Shown piece after piece: positions 13,242 to 28,100 of a stretch of DNA of 64,000 nt; position 1 is the stretch's first letter; every line of letters begins with the position of its first letter. The DNA comes from Sipunculus nudus (Eukaryota > Annelida > Sipuncula > Golfingiida > Sipunculidae), in assembly GCA_026874595.1 (NCBI GenBank), contig CM049320.1, positions 6,143,464 to 6,207,463 on the forward strand, read 5' to 3'. The position numbers and the translations under genes were made by a program. The notes beneath the pieces are model-generated. The model ran no database searches. It worked only from the letters and a program-made list of their open reading frames with translations, and was not told the DNA's origin.

Positions 13242-16060
13242 GTACCAATAGAGAAGCACTAAGCACTTTGTATAATGTGGATCATAATTCCCATCCGGTC
13301 TTATTGATATGTTTTCCACATTTGTCAAACTTTTATCATGAATGTTGATGATTCATACCTACCAATGTAATTAATGTAGCACAGTGAGAAAAAAAAATAA
13401 TATAGGCCAAGGTAACCTGCTTTATTTTTTAGCTAAGCTGTCCATCGTCCGTCCGCCTGTCTGTCCGTCAGTCCGTTTGTCCGGATGTCCGTCCGTAAGA
13501 CTTGCACGTTTTGACAACATTGGACCTAGGAATCTGAAATTTGCCATACAGTTAGATGTCCCCGAAATCTCCTACCATGCCGAAAATTGGGTCAATAAGA
13601 CTTCGTTCCTTCAAGATATTAAGAAAAAACCTCAATTTTTTATTAGAAATCTATTTTTACACTTCAGGACTGCCTAATATCAAAACCACTCATCTGGTTT
13701 TCTTCATATTTACCATAAATATTCCTCTATATAGTTCCTATGTTCATGCCGGAAATTAAGTCAGTATTATATAATTTAAAAAAGTTATGGGCCCAAACAT
13801 AATGGACTTTGTAAAAAAATCAGGAAGATATTTGGTCACTTAACACAAAACATGTTAAAGCTATGGACTTTTTTCCAGTAATACAACTTTAATTGATCAA
13901 AATTTAATTGTATACCAAAATTTAGATCAAAATCTGTTATCAAAATATAAAATTTGTACCTTAAATTTTGCCAAATTTGGCCACAGCACGTTTTTTTCCT
14001 GTAAGTACTGTGGATTTAATTTTCACAGCATGTATACATAAGGATTTAACCTGTTAAAATCTGAAATTTAAAAATAAAAGCTGCAAAATTAGGCTAGTTA
14101 ATGATTTTTTTTGAGGTTCTTGTTGTATTCCCTTACATTGTCAAGTAGTCCACTTTGATGACTGTAGGTCATTCAGTGCACATCTCTATGCTCCCCAGGC
14201 TGTTGGCATAATTTTAGATGTCCCCAAATCTCCTACCATACCGAAAATTGGGTCATTAGGACATCGTTCCTTCGAGATATTAAGGAAAAAAACTCTGTTT
14301 TCCATAAAAAAAGCCATTGTTACACTTCAAGGCTGCCTAATATCAAAACCACTGATCTGTTTTTGATCGTATTTAGTATTCACATTCTTTCATACATTTT
14401 CTATGAACATACCAAAAATTAGGTCAGTATTGGGTATTATTTTGAAGTTATGGGCCAAAACATAATGCAATTTTTAGCTCAGCTGACTATAAGTCATCTG
14501 AGCTATAGTCATGGTCCTTTGTCCGTCGTCCGGCCGGCTGTCCGTTTACAGGGCACGTTTTAAAACCGTTGGACCTATGAATCCAAAACACTGCATACCA
14601 ATAGATGTCCCCAAAATCTCCTACCATACCGAAATCTGGTTCATTAGGACTTTGTTCCTTCGAGATATTAAGGAAAAACCTCCGTTTTCCATAAAAAAGC
14701 CATTGTTACACTTCAAAGCTGCCTAATATCAAAACCACTGATCTGTTTTTGATCATATTTAGTATTCATATTTTTCCAGACATTTTCTGTGCACATACCA
14801 AAAATTAGGTTAGTATTGGGTATTATTTTGAAGTTATGGGCCCAAATATAATGCAGTTTCTTAAAAATCAGGAAATATATTTGCTCACTTAACATGAGAA
14901 TTGCTGTTGCTGGAGACTTTTTTTCAGGAATATAACTTTATTTAACCAAGATTCAATTGTTTACCCAAAATTAGATCTGAATTTTGCAAATTTTCAAGTT
15001 ATTAGCATAAATAAAAAATCAATACCTTAAATTTTGTCCAACTTTGGCAATGGCACCTTTTTTCCCTGTAAGCACTGTTGATTTAATTTTCACAGCATAT
15101 ATACATAAGGATTTAATCTTTTAAAACCTGAAATTTCAAAGAAATTGATTGGAAAGAATAGCTTTTATTCATGTTTTCATACACCATGTCAAGTGTTGTT
15201 TACATCTAGCCCACCTAGTAGTACAGCCTTCACTTGCATTATGTAACCCACCCCAGGCAGCTTGCCTTGGCTTAGCCTGGCCACTACTAGCCGGCTTCCC
15301 CTCTGCCCTGCACTCCCCCCCCCCCCCAGCTGGTGCATAAACCAGATGAATGTTATAATTTTCTGTATTTTATTTTATTTTTGGCAATGCTACATTTTAG
15401 ATTTTGTATTGTACCACCAGGGTTACAATGATTAAAGTGCACATTTAATTGTGTCCACAAAGTGATGTATTGCAATGAAAGTGTGGATGTTCATCAGAGG
15501 GCTCATTTAAGATTTTAATTTGTTTGACTTATAACTCATGGTTGTATCAGTTGTTAAATGATACTGGCTAAATAATCAAAATTTATATTGCTGATCCTTT
15601 ATTTCAGTTCATAAAATTAAACATTCCCAACTCCAGTTTGCTTCTGGTATAATATATTGGGTGTTTTGATCCTTGGATTAATTTTAACACGTATTAGTTT
15701 CATAGTTGAGAATACTTTTCTTTTTTTCTGATACCATTTAAAAAAATATAAATATTTAAATTTTTCCTGTTAGTGCTGTGGATTTAATTTTCACAGCATG
15801 TACACATTAGCATTTCATCTGTTAAAATCTGAAATTTGAAACTAATTGATAAAAAACTGTAGATTTTATTCAAGTTTCCAGGTACCAAGTCTTCATTCTT
15901 ACATCAGGTCAGTATAAATGCAGTGTACTGGGCAGTTACATAACACCTTCAGGTCTGACCTACTGCCACTGTGAGTGACTGGGTCAGGCTCAGTTAGGCA
16001 GTGATTACCAGAGAGCCTCTCTTTCTTTCTCTCTTTCTCTCTCTCTCTCTGGCAGTCCAG

Positions 16061-16100
<40 letters not shown>

Positions 16101-16124
16101 CTTTTTCTCTTTCTCTCTCCATAT

Positions 16125-16157
<33 letters not shown>

Positions 16158-19100
16158 CATGACCCATGGGTCCCTTGTTTAAAAAATCAGGAAATATATT
16201 TACTCAACTAACATGAGAATTGCTGAACCTAGAGACTTTTTTTTCAGGAATATAACTTTATTTAATCAAGATTCAATTGTTTACCCAAAATTAGATCTGA
16301 ATTTTGCAAATTTTTCAAGTTATTAGCATAAATAAAAAATCAATACCTTAAATTTTGTCCAACTTTGGCACTGTTTATTTAATTTTCACAGCATATATAC
16401 ATAAGGATTTAATCTTTTAAAATCTGAAATTTCAAAGAAATTGATTGGAAAGAATAGCTTTTATTCATGTTTTCATACACCATGTCAAGTGTTGTTTAGT
16501 ACAGCCTTCACTTGCATTATGTAACCCACCCCAGGCAGCTTGCCTTGGGTCAGCCTGGCCACTACCAGCAGGCTTCCACTCTGCCCTGCTCTCCCCCCCC
16601 CCCCCCCCCCCCCCAGATGGTGCATAAACTAGATGAATGTTATTGTATCCCCAGACAAAGTCGGGGGATACTATGTTTTCATACCGGTCCCGCCGCCGCA
16701 TATAAATCTTGTTGGCGTGATAACCCAAAAAATATTTCACGGAACTTTACCAAACTTGGTATATGTATAGATATGGGTAAGCGGACGACGCCTATTTAAA
16801 ATGAGGTCATGACCTTTACTAGAAGAGTGTCCTTGACCTTGATTAGGTCCAATTTTGGGAAAAATCACACAAATTCTTTAATATCTCAAGAAGTCTTGCA
16901 TTGATTTATCCCAAAATCAAGTTGATGGAAGATCATGGATAGGGTTGTCATGTTTCAGAAAATGGTGGCGCCACCTATTATTCTTTACTTGTTTTCATGC
17001 CGTTTAATACCCCCAAAATTGCCACCTTACAATACTGTGAGCATTATAAGTCAAAAACTAATGGACAGATTTTTTTTATATTATGCATATACATAGGTAT
17101 GGGTTATGGGATGATGTTTATTTAAATTGGGGTCATGACCTTTCCTATGATAGTGGCCTTGACCTTGAATATTGCCATATATGGTGAAAATCACACACCT
17201 CTTATGATATCTCCAGTGTTGATAGCTATATGGATTTCAAACATGACTTATGTATGGCCCACCACTAAAGTAAGAACCCTATAGGTTCTAGGGTCATGAG
17301 GTCAAAGGTCAAGGTCAATGGACTGGCATTTTAAAAGATACTGTGGATGCATTTTAAGCCAAACTTTAATCCTAGGTCTTCCATCTTAAATATATAGCTC
17401 ACTTGCCGATAGTGGATGATTCATATAAATTTTGGGGTCACAAGGTCAAAGGTCAAGGCCACAGGAGCTATCTGTTCAAAAATTAGTTTCTGGATGATAA
17501 TTCCTGCTTTTATTGATGTATGGATTTCAAACTTGACTTGTATATGTCCCATTGGAAAAGCAAGACCAAAATTGATTTTGGGGTCATGAGGTCAAAGGTA
17601 AAGGTCACAGGACACATCTTTAAAAAGATTGTGGATGCATTTTCAGCCAAACATTTCATCTCAGATCTTTCATCTTGAACATATAGTTCACCTGCCAAGA
17701 GAGGAAGAACCCTATCAATTTTGAGGTCACAAGGTCAAAGGTGAAGTCAGAGGAGCCATCTGTCCAAAAATTAGTTTCTGGATGATAATTCCTTCTTTTA
17801 TTGATGTATGGATTTCAAACTTGACTTGTATTTGACCCATTGGAAAAGCAAGACCCGAATTGATTTTAGGGTCATGAGGTCAAAGGTCAAGGTCACAGGA
17901 AACCTCTTTAAAAAGATTGTGGATGCATTTTCAGCCAAACATTTCATCTCAGATCTTTCATCTTGCACATATAGTTTACCTGCCAAGAGTGGAAGACCCC
18001 TATCAATTTTGAGGTCACAAGGTCAAAGGTGAAGGTCACAGGAGCCATCTGTCCAAAAATTAGTTTCTGGATGATAATTCCTGCTTTATTGAGGTATAGA
18101 TTTCAAACTTGACTTGCATATGTCCCATTGGAAAAGCAAGACCTGAATTGATTTTGGGGTCATGAGGTCAAAGGTCAAGGTCACAGGACACCTCTTTAAA
18201 AAGATGTGGGTGCATTTTCAGCCAAACATTTCATCACAGATCTTTCTTCTTGCACATATAGTTCACCTGCCAAGAGAGGAAGAACCCTATCAATTTTGAG
18301 GTCACAAGGTCAAAGGTGAAGGTCACAGGAGCCATCTGTCCAAAAATTAGTTCTGGATGATAATTCCTGCTTTTATTGATGTATGGATTTCAAACTTGAC
18401 TTGTATATGTCCCATTGGAAAAGCAAGACCAAAACTGATTTTGGGGTCATGAGGTCAAAGGTCAAGGTCACGGGACACATCTTTAAAAAGATTGTGGAAG
18501 CATTTTCAGCCAAACATTTCATCTCAGATCTTTCATCTTGCACATATAGTTCTCCTGCCAAGAGAGGAAGAACTCTATCAATTTTGAGGTCACAAGGTCA
18601 AAGGTGAAGGTCACAGGAGCCATCTGTCCAAAAATTAGTTTCTGGATGATAATTCCTGCTTTATTGAGGTATAGATTTCAAACTTGACTTGCATATGTCC
18701 CATTGGAAAAGCAAGACCTGAATTGATTTTGGGGTCATGAGGTCAAAGGTCAAGGTCACAGGACACATCTTTAAAAAGATCAAGGTCACAGGACCAACAT
18801 CTTCAACAAGATTGTGGATTGTTAGATGGAAGAAACAATAAATATGCCAAGTGTCAGGATATGCTGCTAAAAATGGGGGTCTATTCTTAAAGGGGGGGGG
18901 GGCTACTATGTCTGGGGATAGATACTCTGGCACCTGCGGTGCCAAGAAATGTCTAGTTATTTTCTGTATTTGATTCATTCTTATTCTAGGCTGTGCTACA
19001 TTTTAGATTTTGTATTGTACCACCAGGGTTACAATGATTAAAGTGTACATTTAATTGTGTCCACAAAGTGGTGTATTGCTATGAAAGTGTGGATGTTCAT

Positions 19101-22100
19101 CAGATAAGTAATTCCTTACTTCAGAAGAGTAAAAACTTCACCAGGTGTGAACTTGACTATTTATTCCAGTAATAAATTAAAACTGAGATAGTAATTAGCA
19201 CAATGATATTGTTTGTCCCTCATTAAACCAACAGTGTGTATACTTTATTTGAAAAGATGTTTTATTTTATCAAATTTACTTTTATTTTATTTTGGTGAAT
19301 AAAATTAAGCATGTACTGAAAACTCCAATGTGCAAAACTTTTTAATAGTGATTCAAGGAATATTCTTGTAGATGCCATGTTGTGGCATTATTTTCTTTTA
19401 AATTCAGTTTAAACATTTATGATTTAAAAATAATAAAATATATGTGTATGCATAATATAACCCAATGTGAGCTACACTCTGGATATATGATGATTGCAAC
19501 TTTTGCAACAATTCTAATATTTTAACTTATAGTTTCAGTTTTTTACTCTGTATATATAATGATTGCAACTTTTGCAACAATTCTAATATTTTAACTTATA
19601 TTTTCAGTTTTTTTTTATTAAAAATTTATAAAACCTGTAAATAAAAAAATAATTCAGATAAAAATTTCTATATGGAAAAAGTGGATATGCTAAAAAAAAT
19701 AGGATTTTATATATAAACTTAAATGCATTATTCCCTTGAAAGTGAAATAAAGGTATAAGTCCATTCTGTCCACTTGCCTGTCCATCTATAAATTTTCATA
19801 TGCATCACAGTATCTCAAAACTTTTACTTTTTTTCTTCATGACAGTCTTGTCAGAGTATTAGTTTGCAATCATATATTTAGAACTTTACTATAACCAAGT
19901 AGGAGGGCCCCTTTCCTCTTAGCTTTTCATATTCTTATATGAATAAAAATCATTACAATAGAATATTTCTATATCCACCTTCGTGCTGCCCTCACTTTTC
20001 CCTTCTCCGAACCCCATCCCAAAGTCAGCCTCAGTAAGCAAGAACAAGATGAATCAGATATATTCATACTTTAATATTTTGTATAACTATTCGTCCATAG
20101 GTACCTATGTACATGCCAGAAATTATGTCAATATTGTGTAATATGTAGACATAGTGGGCATCACAATAATGTACCTTGTCAAGACTAAAGAGATATTGTG
20201 TCATACAGTCCCAAATTCATAAATCACTTCATCAGCATAGTTAATCATAACATCATATCTGTCAAATTGAAAGCTTGCAGACTACCATACACTTTAGATC
20301 CTTCAACAAATAGCCTTATCATCATTCTACTACTGCTTATTACTGCTGTCATTGCATTCATATTTGCTCAAATATATCAAAATTTTCAACCCCTCCTAAA
20401 TAAATAAAAAATAAACCACTATATTTGACTCTATTAATCCATCAGTCAGGTAATTTCATTTATCATTTACTCACATGTTACATTACATTCCTTTATAATA
20501 GCCCAACATGTCCATGATATTCATAGGCTTTATCGACTCGATATAGTATCACAGTGGAGAAACATTTATAGTCCAATCACGATCAGCTGAGCGCCGTGAC
20601 CCATGGGTCCCTTGTTTATTGGGGGTCAGGGCTTGACATTAACTTTTGAAAGTATTTGCCAAGTAGGGAAAGTAACATCTTATCTTTTACCTGCACTAGA
20701 TGAATTTTACTTGTCCTACAAAAATCAGTATTGCAGCCATATACACACAAAGTTATTATTTTCAACAATAAACATGTTCAAATGTTTGTTTTTTTTTATA
20801 TTATTTTTCTTTAGTATATGCACAGATAAACACAGGTAATTCAAGGTAGAAGTATTACAATAATTTCATTTTCGAAGAAGGAGAATGACTAACTGAAGAA
20901 AGTTCAGATTCAGGCCTTTTTGCTAAAGGTTTATGTTGAACCACCTTAACAATGGGGCAAGGAGGAGCTGACTTTTGGTTTCCCTACCACCATTTTCTGG
21001 AACTTATACTTGTCCTGGGCAAGAGGTTAACTGTTAATTTTGAGCAGTGGTAACTGGATTGAAAATTTATCATGACTCAATAAACACCAATCTGTTTGAT
21101 TTATTTTTAGAATGCCATCCCAAAAAAGTATGCAAGAACCAACATCAACCGGATGATCTATTCCTAAAAATTCTGCAGTCTAAACATTCCAAGCCATCAA
21201 TAGAAAACGGGAAGTGTTCAAGAAGACAGCTCCTTTGGGATGTCAGTAAAAACGTTTTACACAGTTTGGAAAGACTGAGTCATGGATGGTCAAAACAAGC
21301 CCTCTACTCATCCAGGGTGAGTATTAATTATTGTTATGTTGAATAATCGTTAGCATCAATGACTGGTTGTTTACTCTCATTATCAGTTTCAGTTTTTATG
21401 TAGTTTGTATTACAGATCACAAACTAATATATTAGCAAATGCAAAGAAGTTGTATGTAGGAGATTAATATACCACTCTTGTCAGAAATATAAGGAAACCA
21501 GTACAAAAAGAGTGGAACAGCACTAAAACTTAAGGAGTGAACAAGTGTCAACAACCTAGTCCTTAACTAACTTAAGTTGATTTGCTTCTGTGGCTCAGGG
21601 GTAGAGCACAGAACTCAAAGCCAGGAGTTCATGAGTTCAAATATCAGCTGAGGAGCGGTGAGATTTTCATCTTCATCCCCAACCCAGGGTGAGCGCTCTG
21701 CAGACTTCAAGGGAAGGCCATACCCTGCAGCTCACAAATGAGTGCTTCTTGGGGAGGTTCCTCAGTCTTATGACCCAGCAGTTGTAATGATTACACACCC
21801 AGGATCTGCAAGTGCAGTAGACACCGGGCCTTGATGACACCAGGATATAAAATATAAATGAGAGGAAGCAGGTGCTACCAGCCTGTCATTCAGTCCCAAA
21901 CCAAAATAGAAGTCTGCAGATGTAAATACCTTGCTTAAGAATAAATTAAAAATGGAGGCGGTTACCTCTACCAAAAAAAATCTTTAAAAAAAATCATTTA
22001 AGTTAACTTTTTCACATGAATGTACCTTAAGCACGTGTTTTTATTGAAATTAGGAAGATATATTAAATAGTCATTTTACATATGATTGTCTTTCTTTTAA

Positions 22101-25100
22101 GCATAAAATGTGATTTTACAATCAATTCCTAAGACTAGTATTAACACTTCCAGTTTGGAATCAGGCAAAAAGTGTGACACTGGGATACGTTCAAGGATTC
22201 ACCTGGTGGTTCAAAATTGCTGTTTCTTGAATTTATGTAAATTATACTTAATTAGTCTGATTTGCATCTTTTTTGGTGCTGAAACATTGAGTGTTCATTG
22301 TACCTCATGATCCAGATCTGCTGAAACTATTCTGTATTAATGAGAATTTTTTCCGTCAGGAAGTTAGTCGCCAGATTGTACCAAGAAAGCTTTGTTCATT
22401 ATAGGCTTATTATCACCCACTTCCCCTCACGTTCATGCCACTTCTGCCCTTCATATTTTCATCTGAGACAACTGGCCATAGACTTATATTTAAAAATATT
22501 TTTTCACTGTTTTATAGCACCTAGGCAGCCCTGTGGCCAGCATGGTGTCACAAATGCAACTTTACCGGACAGCCAGCCCATTTGATCGGCGTTGCACTGC
22601 GATGGAGTGGCATCCCACACACCCTCACCTCATCGCTGTCGGATCAAAGGGAGGAGACATCATTCTGTGGGACATTCACAACATTAACAATGAAAAATTT
22701 ATCCAGGGGGTAAGTCATGTATTCAGGCCACCAAAACCTTAATTCCACTGCTTGCACAGGGAGCATTTGTTGCAGATGGCTTCAGAGCATTATCAGCACT
22801 GTGCCTAGGGAGACTCACTCCCTGTGGGCCAATGAAGAAGAAGGGCTCATTCAAAAGTGTTTACAGAGTTTGATGCTTTGGTGACAGTTGCTCTGCAGAA
22901 CAGATTTTCCAAATCCAGCTGGAGCTCAAATTAAAAAAATCTTTCTTTCAGGTTTTGATATAGGAACAGGATAAGCAGCTCTCATGTTTTGTCAACCTGT
23001 ATAACCCTCCACAGTCTAGACTGACATGATTTTGTCAAAATGAGGAGATGGCAGCAAAGAATCCATAGGAGACCCTATGATGCTCATTCAACTGTTGTCA
23101 TAAACATCCTGTGAAAATGGCTAAACAGAAAAATGAGCTAATACACAGATTTCCTCACTCTCATAGGTCAAAATATTCTTGAAGTAGTGCCAACAACTGA
23201 CAGCAATCTGTAGCGAATGCTCCTAGTGCAAGTAGTGGCTAAGTGCATGGAATGAGTTGGAATGTAAGGAGACCACTGTGTCAGCAGTGTAATCTTTTAA
23301 ACATATGTCAAGAAGTATTTACTCAAAAGCAGCTGCATGTATAAGATATTACATAAAGGATTGTGTGAGATAATGTAACATTGAATTCTCAGTGAGGCTG
23401 TCGGTTGCATGGTGTCTTCTGATCTGCTCAGTGGGTGTCAGAATTATGTTTCATACATGCCAGACCAGAGCCTCTGGGTCCAAGTACAAGTCTGAGTCCA
23501 GAACCTTTGAGTCCATGTCTCTAGAAATGTGACCTGGAGTCAAGACTCATCCAACCATGGACTGTGGTCCTACATAGCTGGCTGAAATTTTAACTGATAG
23601 GTCTGTGAATTATGAAGGCCCTTAGAATCTATTCAATTATCAATTCTTTGCCTTTGATTCAATTCCTGCTTCAATTCTTACTTAATTAGTAAATTTCACT
23701 CTCTTTAAAAGAAGTAAAAGCAATTTTAGCAAAATGATGTCAGACACTTTCAACAAATCAAAGAAAAAAAAAGTAGCTCTCCCTTTATATGTTTCCACCA
23801 TTTGTGTCTCTGTGCAAGTGAACAGGTCCACCAGCAAATGTTTAAAGTAGAATAAGGGCACTTACAATACCCGATAAAGAGCTCTGTCATCGCTTAATGG
23901 TCAGTCAAATTTTAGGGCTCACAGAGGAATTCAGGATGGCACATGCTAAAATATAATAATCAACAAAAGAATCGATTCAAAGGTCAAAATTGATTACAAT
24001 TTAAAGTGCATGCAATTCAATGCATCAATTCTTCAATGCATTTTTACACACGTAGTGACTGACCACCCCAGTGACAGAGTGCAAGATCTGCCCATGATGA
24101 TGTCAAGTTTTTGGTCACATTTTATGAAATCATACTTCCCTGCAAATAAAGAAGAGTAACCTGGAGAAAAAATGTTTGTAACACGACAAATGTGTGATTA
24201 TGCTAAATAACTGAATGATTGGTTTGGTCAAATTACTGTGTCAGTGAGCTAATTGATCCATTTCCTCTGGAGATGTACCTGTAAATTATGTGAGAAATTT
24301 GTGAGAAATTTGTTTATGTATTCCTGTAATTATGCCTGTAACGCCGTACAAACTGCCCACCCTGTATAGTTAGGTTTTTCACTTGGTGCAGATAGGAGCT
24401 GGAGGTTCTATACAAGCTATCAAGTTCTACCCAGAGGATCATGGGAAGGTTCTCACCTCGTCAATAGATGGCACGGTGTCCATCCATGACCTTGACAAGA
24501 ACCAGGGGCAGATTATTCAGGACACCATGAACTGCCATGAGTGAGTTTGGTTAGTTTCCTGCATTGACACCAGGTGGTGCTATGCTGCATTCATGTGCAC
24601 CCTTGTACCTGTGGTTCTGCCAGAACCTGTAATGGTGGATTAATTAAGGGTCCTTCTTAATTACCATCATGCAGAGTTAAGTTACCAAAAGTCACTTAAA
24701 ATTCTGTGAAGATAGTGAGGAGTGTCTTGTTGGTACTGATTAGCAATTTCCGGAAATAAGAAGGACCTTTAATTAAAATTGATAGCATTTGAACATCGCA
24801 ATCAGAGCTTGTGGTAGGACAGTATTTACTCACCATGACAACCAGGTGCATCAAATTAGACACATCACCATATTTCAGACTAACATGGCACTCATATTTC
24901 AGATTTTGATTAAAAGATGAAACTTGTAGGGAAAAAGTAGTATCTAGAAAAAGTTTGCACAAAGAATTTAAAGTTTGTCAAAAGATCAAATTCTTCCTGA
25001 GGAATGAATATGTAGGTTCAAATAAATTGTTTACTAATAATTCAGCTTGGAAATTTGATGTTAAATATTGCTTGGCAGTCCAGGCCTGCAAAAAAATTAC

Positions 25101-28100
25101 TTTTTTATAAGAGGATTTTTTGAAAGTGATGATAATTACTCTTTCTTCATTCTTCTTTTTCAGCAGCACACTTTTTTTTCTCTTCTTTTTCAGTGAAAGA
25201 ATTACAGGATTCACTAATTCTCTCCTGCTTTAACAGTCATATAAGAAGGAGAATGGTACACCTTACAATTTTTTTATGTTTGTAAATCAGCATGCTTCAC
25301 AACTTGGGGAAAATTTCCTTATCTTCATGCATGCGAATGTGCACCATGTATGTTTCTGACTTTTGGAACAATATATGACATATATCTACTATGCGAAGCA
25401 CAATGTGCTCAGTCTGTGATAAAATATTGGAATTTTCCGCTAAATTTTCTCTTTTTTACAATCTTTATTTTTTCAGAGCATGTTATTTTTTTCAGTTGTT
25501 CATTCATTTAAAAAAGAATCAGAAGTATATGTGCCATGTTAGTGGGTAACACTGGATTACATCTACACACTTCAAACCTCCCTCTCTCTTTCTGTCATTC
25601 ACAGAGAGGGCCTGGCGGTAATGTATCATGCATAAAATTCCACCCAACAGACTTCAGCAAAATATACACCTCAGCTCTCGATGGTAAACTCAGTCTTCAA
25701 GATTTGGAAGGAAAACACACACAGGTTTTCCTGGACACAATGACATGGGAGTACGTCAGATTATTTCATACACACTCCCCTGTAATCAACTCATAACCCT
25801 ATTTTCTCAAGTTTCAGTAATTAAAAACACAAGCACATATATTTATAATTTTTATTCATAAATCAAGATTTTTGTCTCATATCTACTTTTCACACATTTA
25901 ATTTGAACCTATATTGCATCTAGAAAATATATTTAACAATTTTGTTTCAGTTTTGTATTTACAAAAAATATTGTATTCTAATGAATTTATTTCACTTTTT
26001 AGCTAAAAATTTTCAAAATTCTGTTCACATATTCAGCAATATACATACTCATGCAGTAACAGAATATTTTTGTTAAAATCTTTGGAAAATATGCATACAT
26101 AAGTGGTGTGCTTGCCATCAAAAACCTTACTCCTTGCAGTCTGTCAGTGTGAAATCACATTTAGGATATTTTAATCATCCATAACTTAAGAATAATACGC
26201 GTGTTGTACTGACAGAATTCCAAAACAGGTGAAGAAATGTAAGAAGTAACTTAGTGTGAGCCACTTGATAAGCAATAAATATCACAAATTTTCCACTTAC
26301 TGATAGGGATGATGCATTACGGTGATGGTGTTTAATGGTGTATTGTAGTTTCTGGTACTGCAGTGTGGATGTCTCAGCCAGGAACAAGACTCTGGTCGCT
26401 GGAGATAATGTTGGGAAGGTGAATCTCTTAACAATGGATGGACAGCAGGTAACAGACCTGGCATATTAAGCTCTGGAAGGTAGTTTTAATACGATATCAT
26501 TCAGAACATTAGATTTGTTACTTAATTGGCTCAGCTGACTTAAAAGTCAATTGAGCTGTAGCAATCACTCTTTACCATATATCCATCAAAATGTTTGTTG
26601 TAATGGCACAAATTGAAACAGTCTTAGCAACAGATGTCATGATTTAAATAGTGGTTGATAGGGGCAAAATCCCTTTCATAAATGAAACTAGTTCACTGTG
26701 ACCTCATTTCGTCAAGCAATGGACAGAAAGGCAAATATTCACTCATCATATGTATCAAGGTCTTTCCAGGTTTGTATATACTAAAAACTGAATATGATGC
26801 ATATCCTCTGTGGAAATCATACTTTTTTCTTAAACATATATAGGTGAATACTTATATCTTTTCTACCACCAGGTATGGCAGAAGAAGCTACATAAACAGA
26901 AGGTGACGCACACAGAATTCAGTCCCCGGGAGCCATGGTTACTGGCGACAGCTTCTACAGACAAAACTGTCCAGCTGTGGGATATCAGAAACATAAAAGA
27001 CAACAAGAGCGCCCTCTACAGGCTGACACATGAAAGACCAATTAACTCAGGTGAGGATATAAAGGAAAGCACTACTAGCAGATACCACATTTTTGTTGGA
27101 CTCTCATCATGTATTGAATTACATTTTACATTTGTATGCATTATATTTGTAAACTTTCTATATATTTAATTTTTATGCATTCTTGGTGAAGTGTTTGACT
27201 GTACATAGGCAGGCTGAGTGAGCTTTATGACATACAAACTCTGCTTGAAATTTATTGTGATCAGCTTATTTAGAAACTTGTGTTTGAATTGAACATATTG
27301 TAATTGTTGCTCATTTAATTCATAATCATAAAGACCATCATGTCTCATGAATTTTCTTTTTGATTTGATTCGTACCGAGTTATATGTAAAACACCATTTT
27401 AACTTAACAATTAAATTAAATTGTGGGGTAAACTTTAATTTTAACATCATGGTCACATTGCATCCTTCTCTGCTGGTAATTACAGCATACTTCAGCCAGA
27501 CAGATGGTACTCGTCTATTAACCACAGACCAGCACCATGAGATCAGAGTGTACAGAGCACCGTTCTTCCACTTGGAGCACACTATAGAGCACCCACACAG
27601 GTTCTTTCAACATATCACACCCATTAAGGTATGTTGTAAATCTGTCAGAAATGACCATGCCCATTAAGGTATGTTGTAAGTCTGTCATAAATTACCATGC
27701 CCATTAAGGTATATTGTAAATCTGTTTGAAATGACTATGTCCATTAAGTGTCTAGGAGATGACCATGTCCATTAAGGTATCTTGGAGATGACCATGTCTG
27801 TTAAGGTATCTTGGAAATGACCATGTCCGGTAAGGTATGTTGTAAATCTGTTTGAAATTACCATGTCCAGTAGGTATGTTGTAAATCTGTCAGAAATTAT
27901 CATGTCCATTAAGATATGTAAATCTGTCAGAAATGACCATGCCCATTAAGGTATGTTGTAAATCTGTTTGAAATTACCATGCCCAGTAGGTATGTTGTAA
28001 ATCTGTCAGAAATTATCATGTCCATTAAGGTATGTTGTAAATCTGTCAGAAATGACCATGCCCATTAAGGTATGTTGTAAATCTGTCAGAAATGACCATG

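Larger units (their letters stand above)
16168..19105 (+). repeat. Dispersed repeat, copy d, split by a Helitron-like insertion
   Basis: The tail part of the family (16180-16645) continues at 18957-19105 after an intervening 2.3-kb element. The two parts together match copy c (about 14870-15500), including the poly-C tract, the GAATGTTAT segment and TGTATTGTACCACCAGGG. This gives a direct filled-site versus empty-site comparison. Confidence 0.8.

Noticed and set aside
16465-16740. Gly-rich and Pro-rich reading frames
   Set aside because: They are translations of poly-C and poly-G tracts and repeat tails, and appear on both strands.
17510-18607. A family of 62- and 74-residue proteins repeated in tandem on both strands
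   Set aside because: They are frames through the 288-bp satellite of a Helitron-like element. Similarity between frames reflects DNA repetition, not protein selection.
21583-21660. A tRNA gene
   Set aside because: A-box and B-box matches are present, but the cloverleaf stems pair poorly and a 330-bp tail with an A-rich end follows. A SINE head explains it better.
24392-25750. Exons 4a and 4b both being constitutive, adding a WD repeat
   Set aside because: The 4a to 4b junction changes frame and meets a stop within 11 codons, so both cannot be in one functional mRNA.
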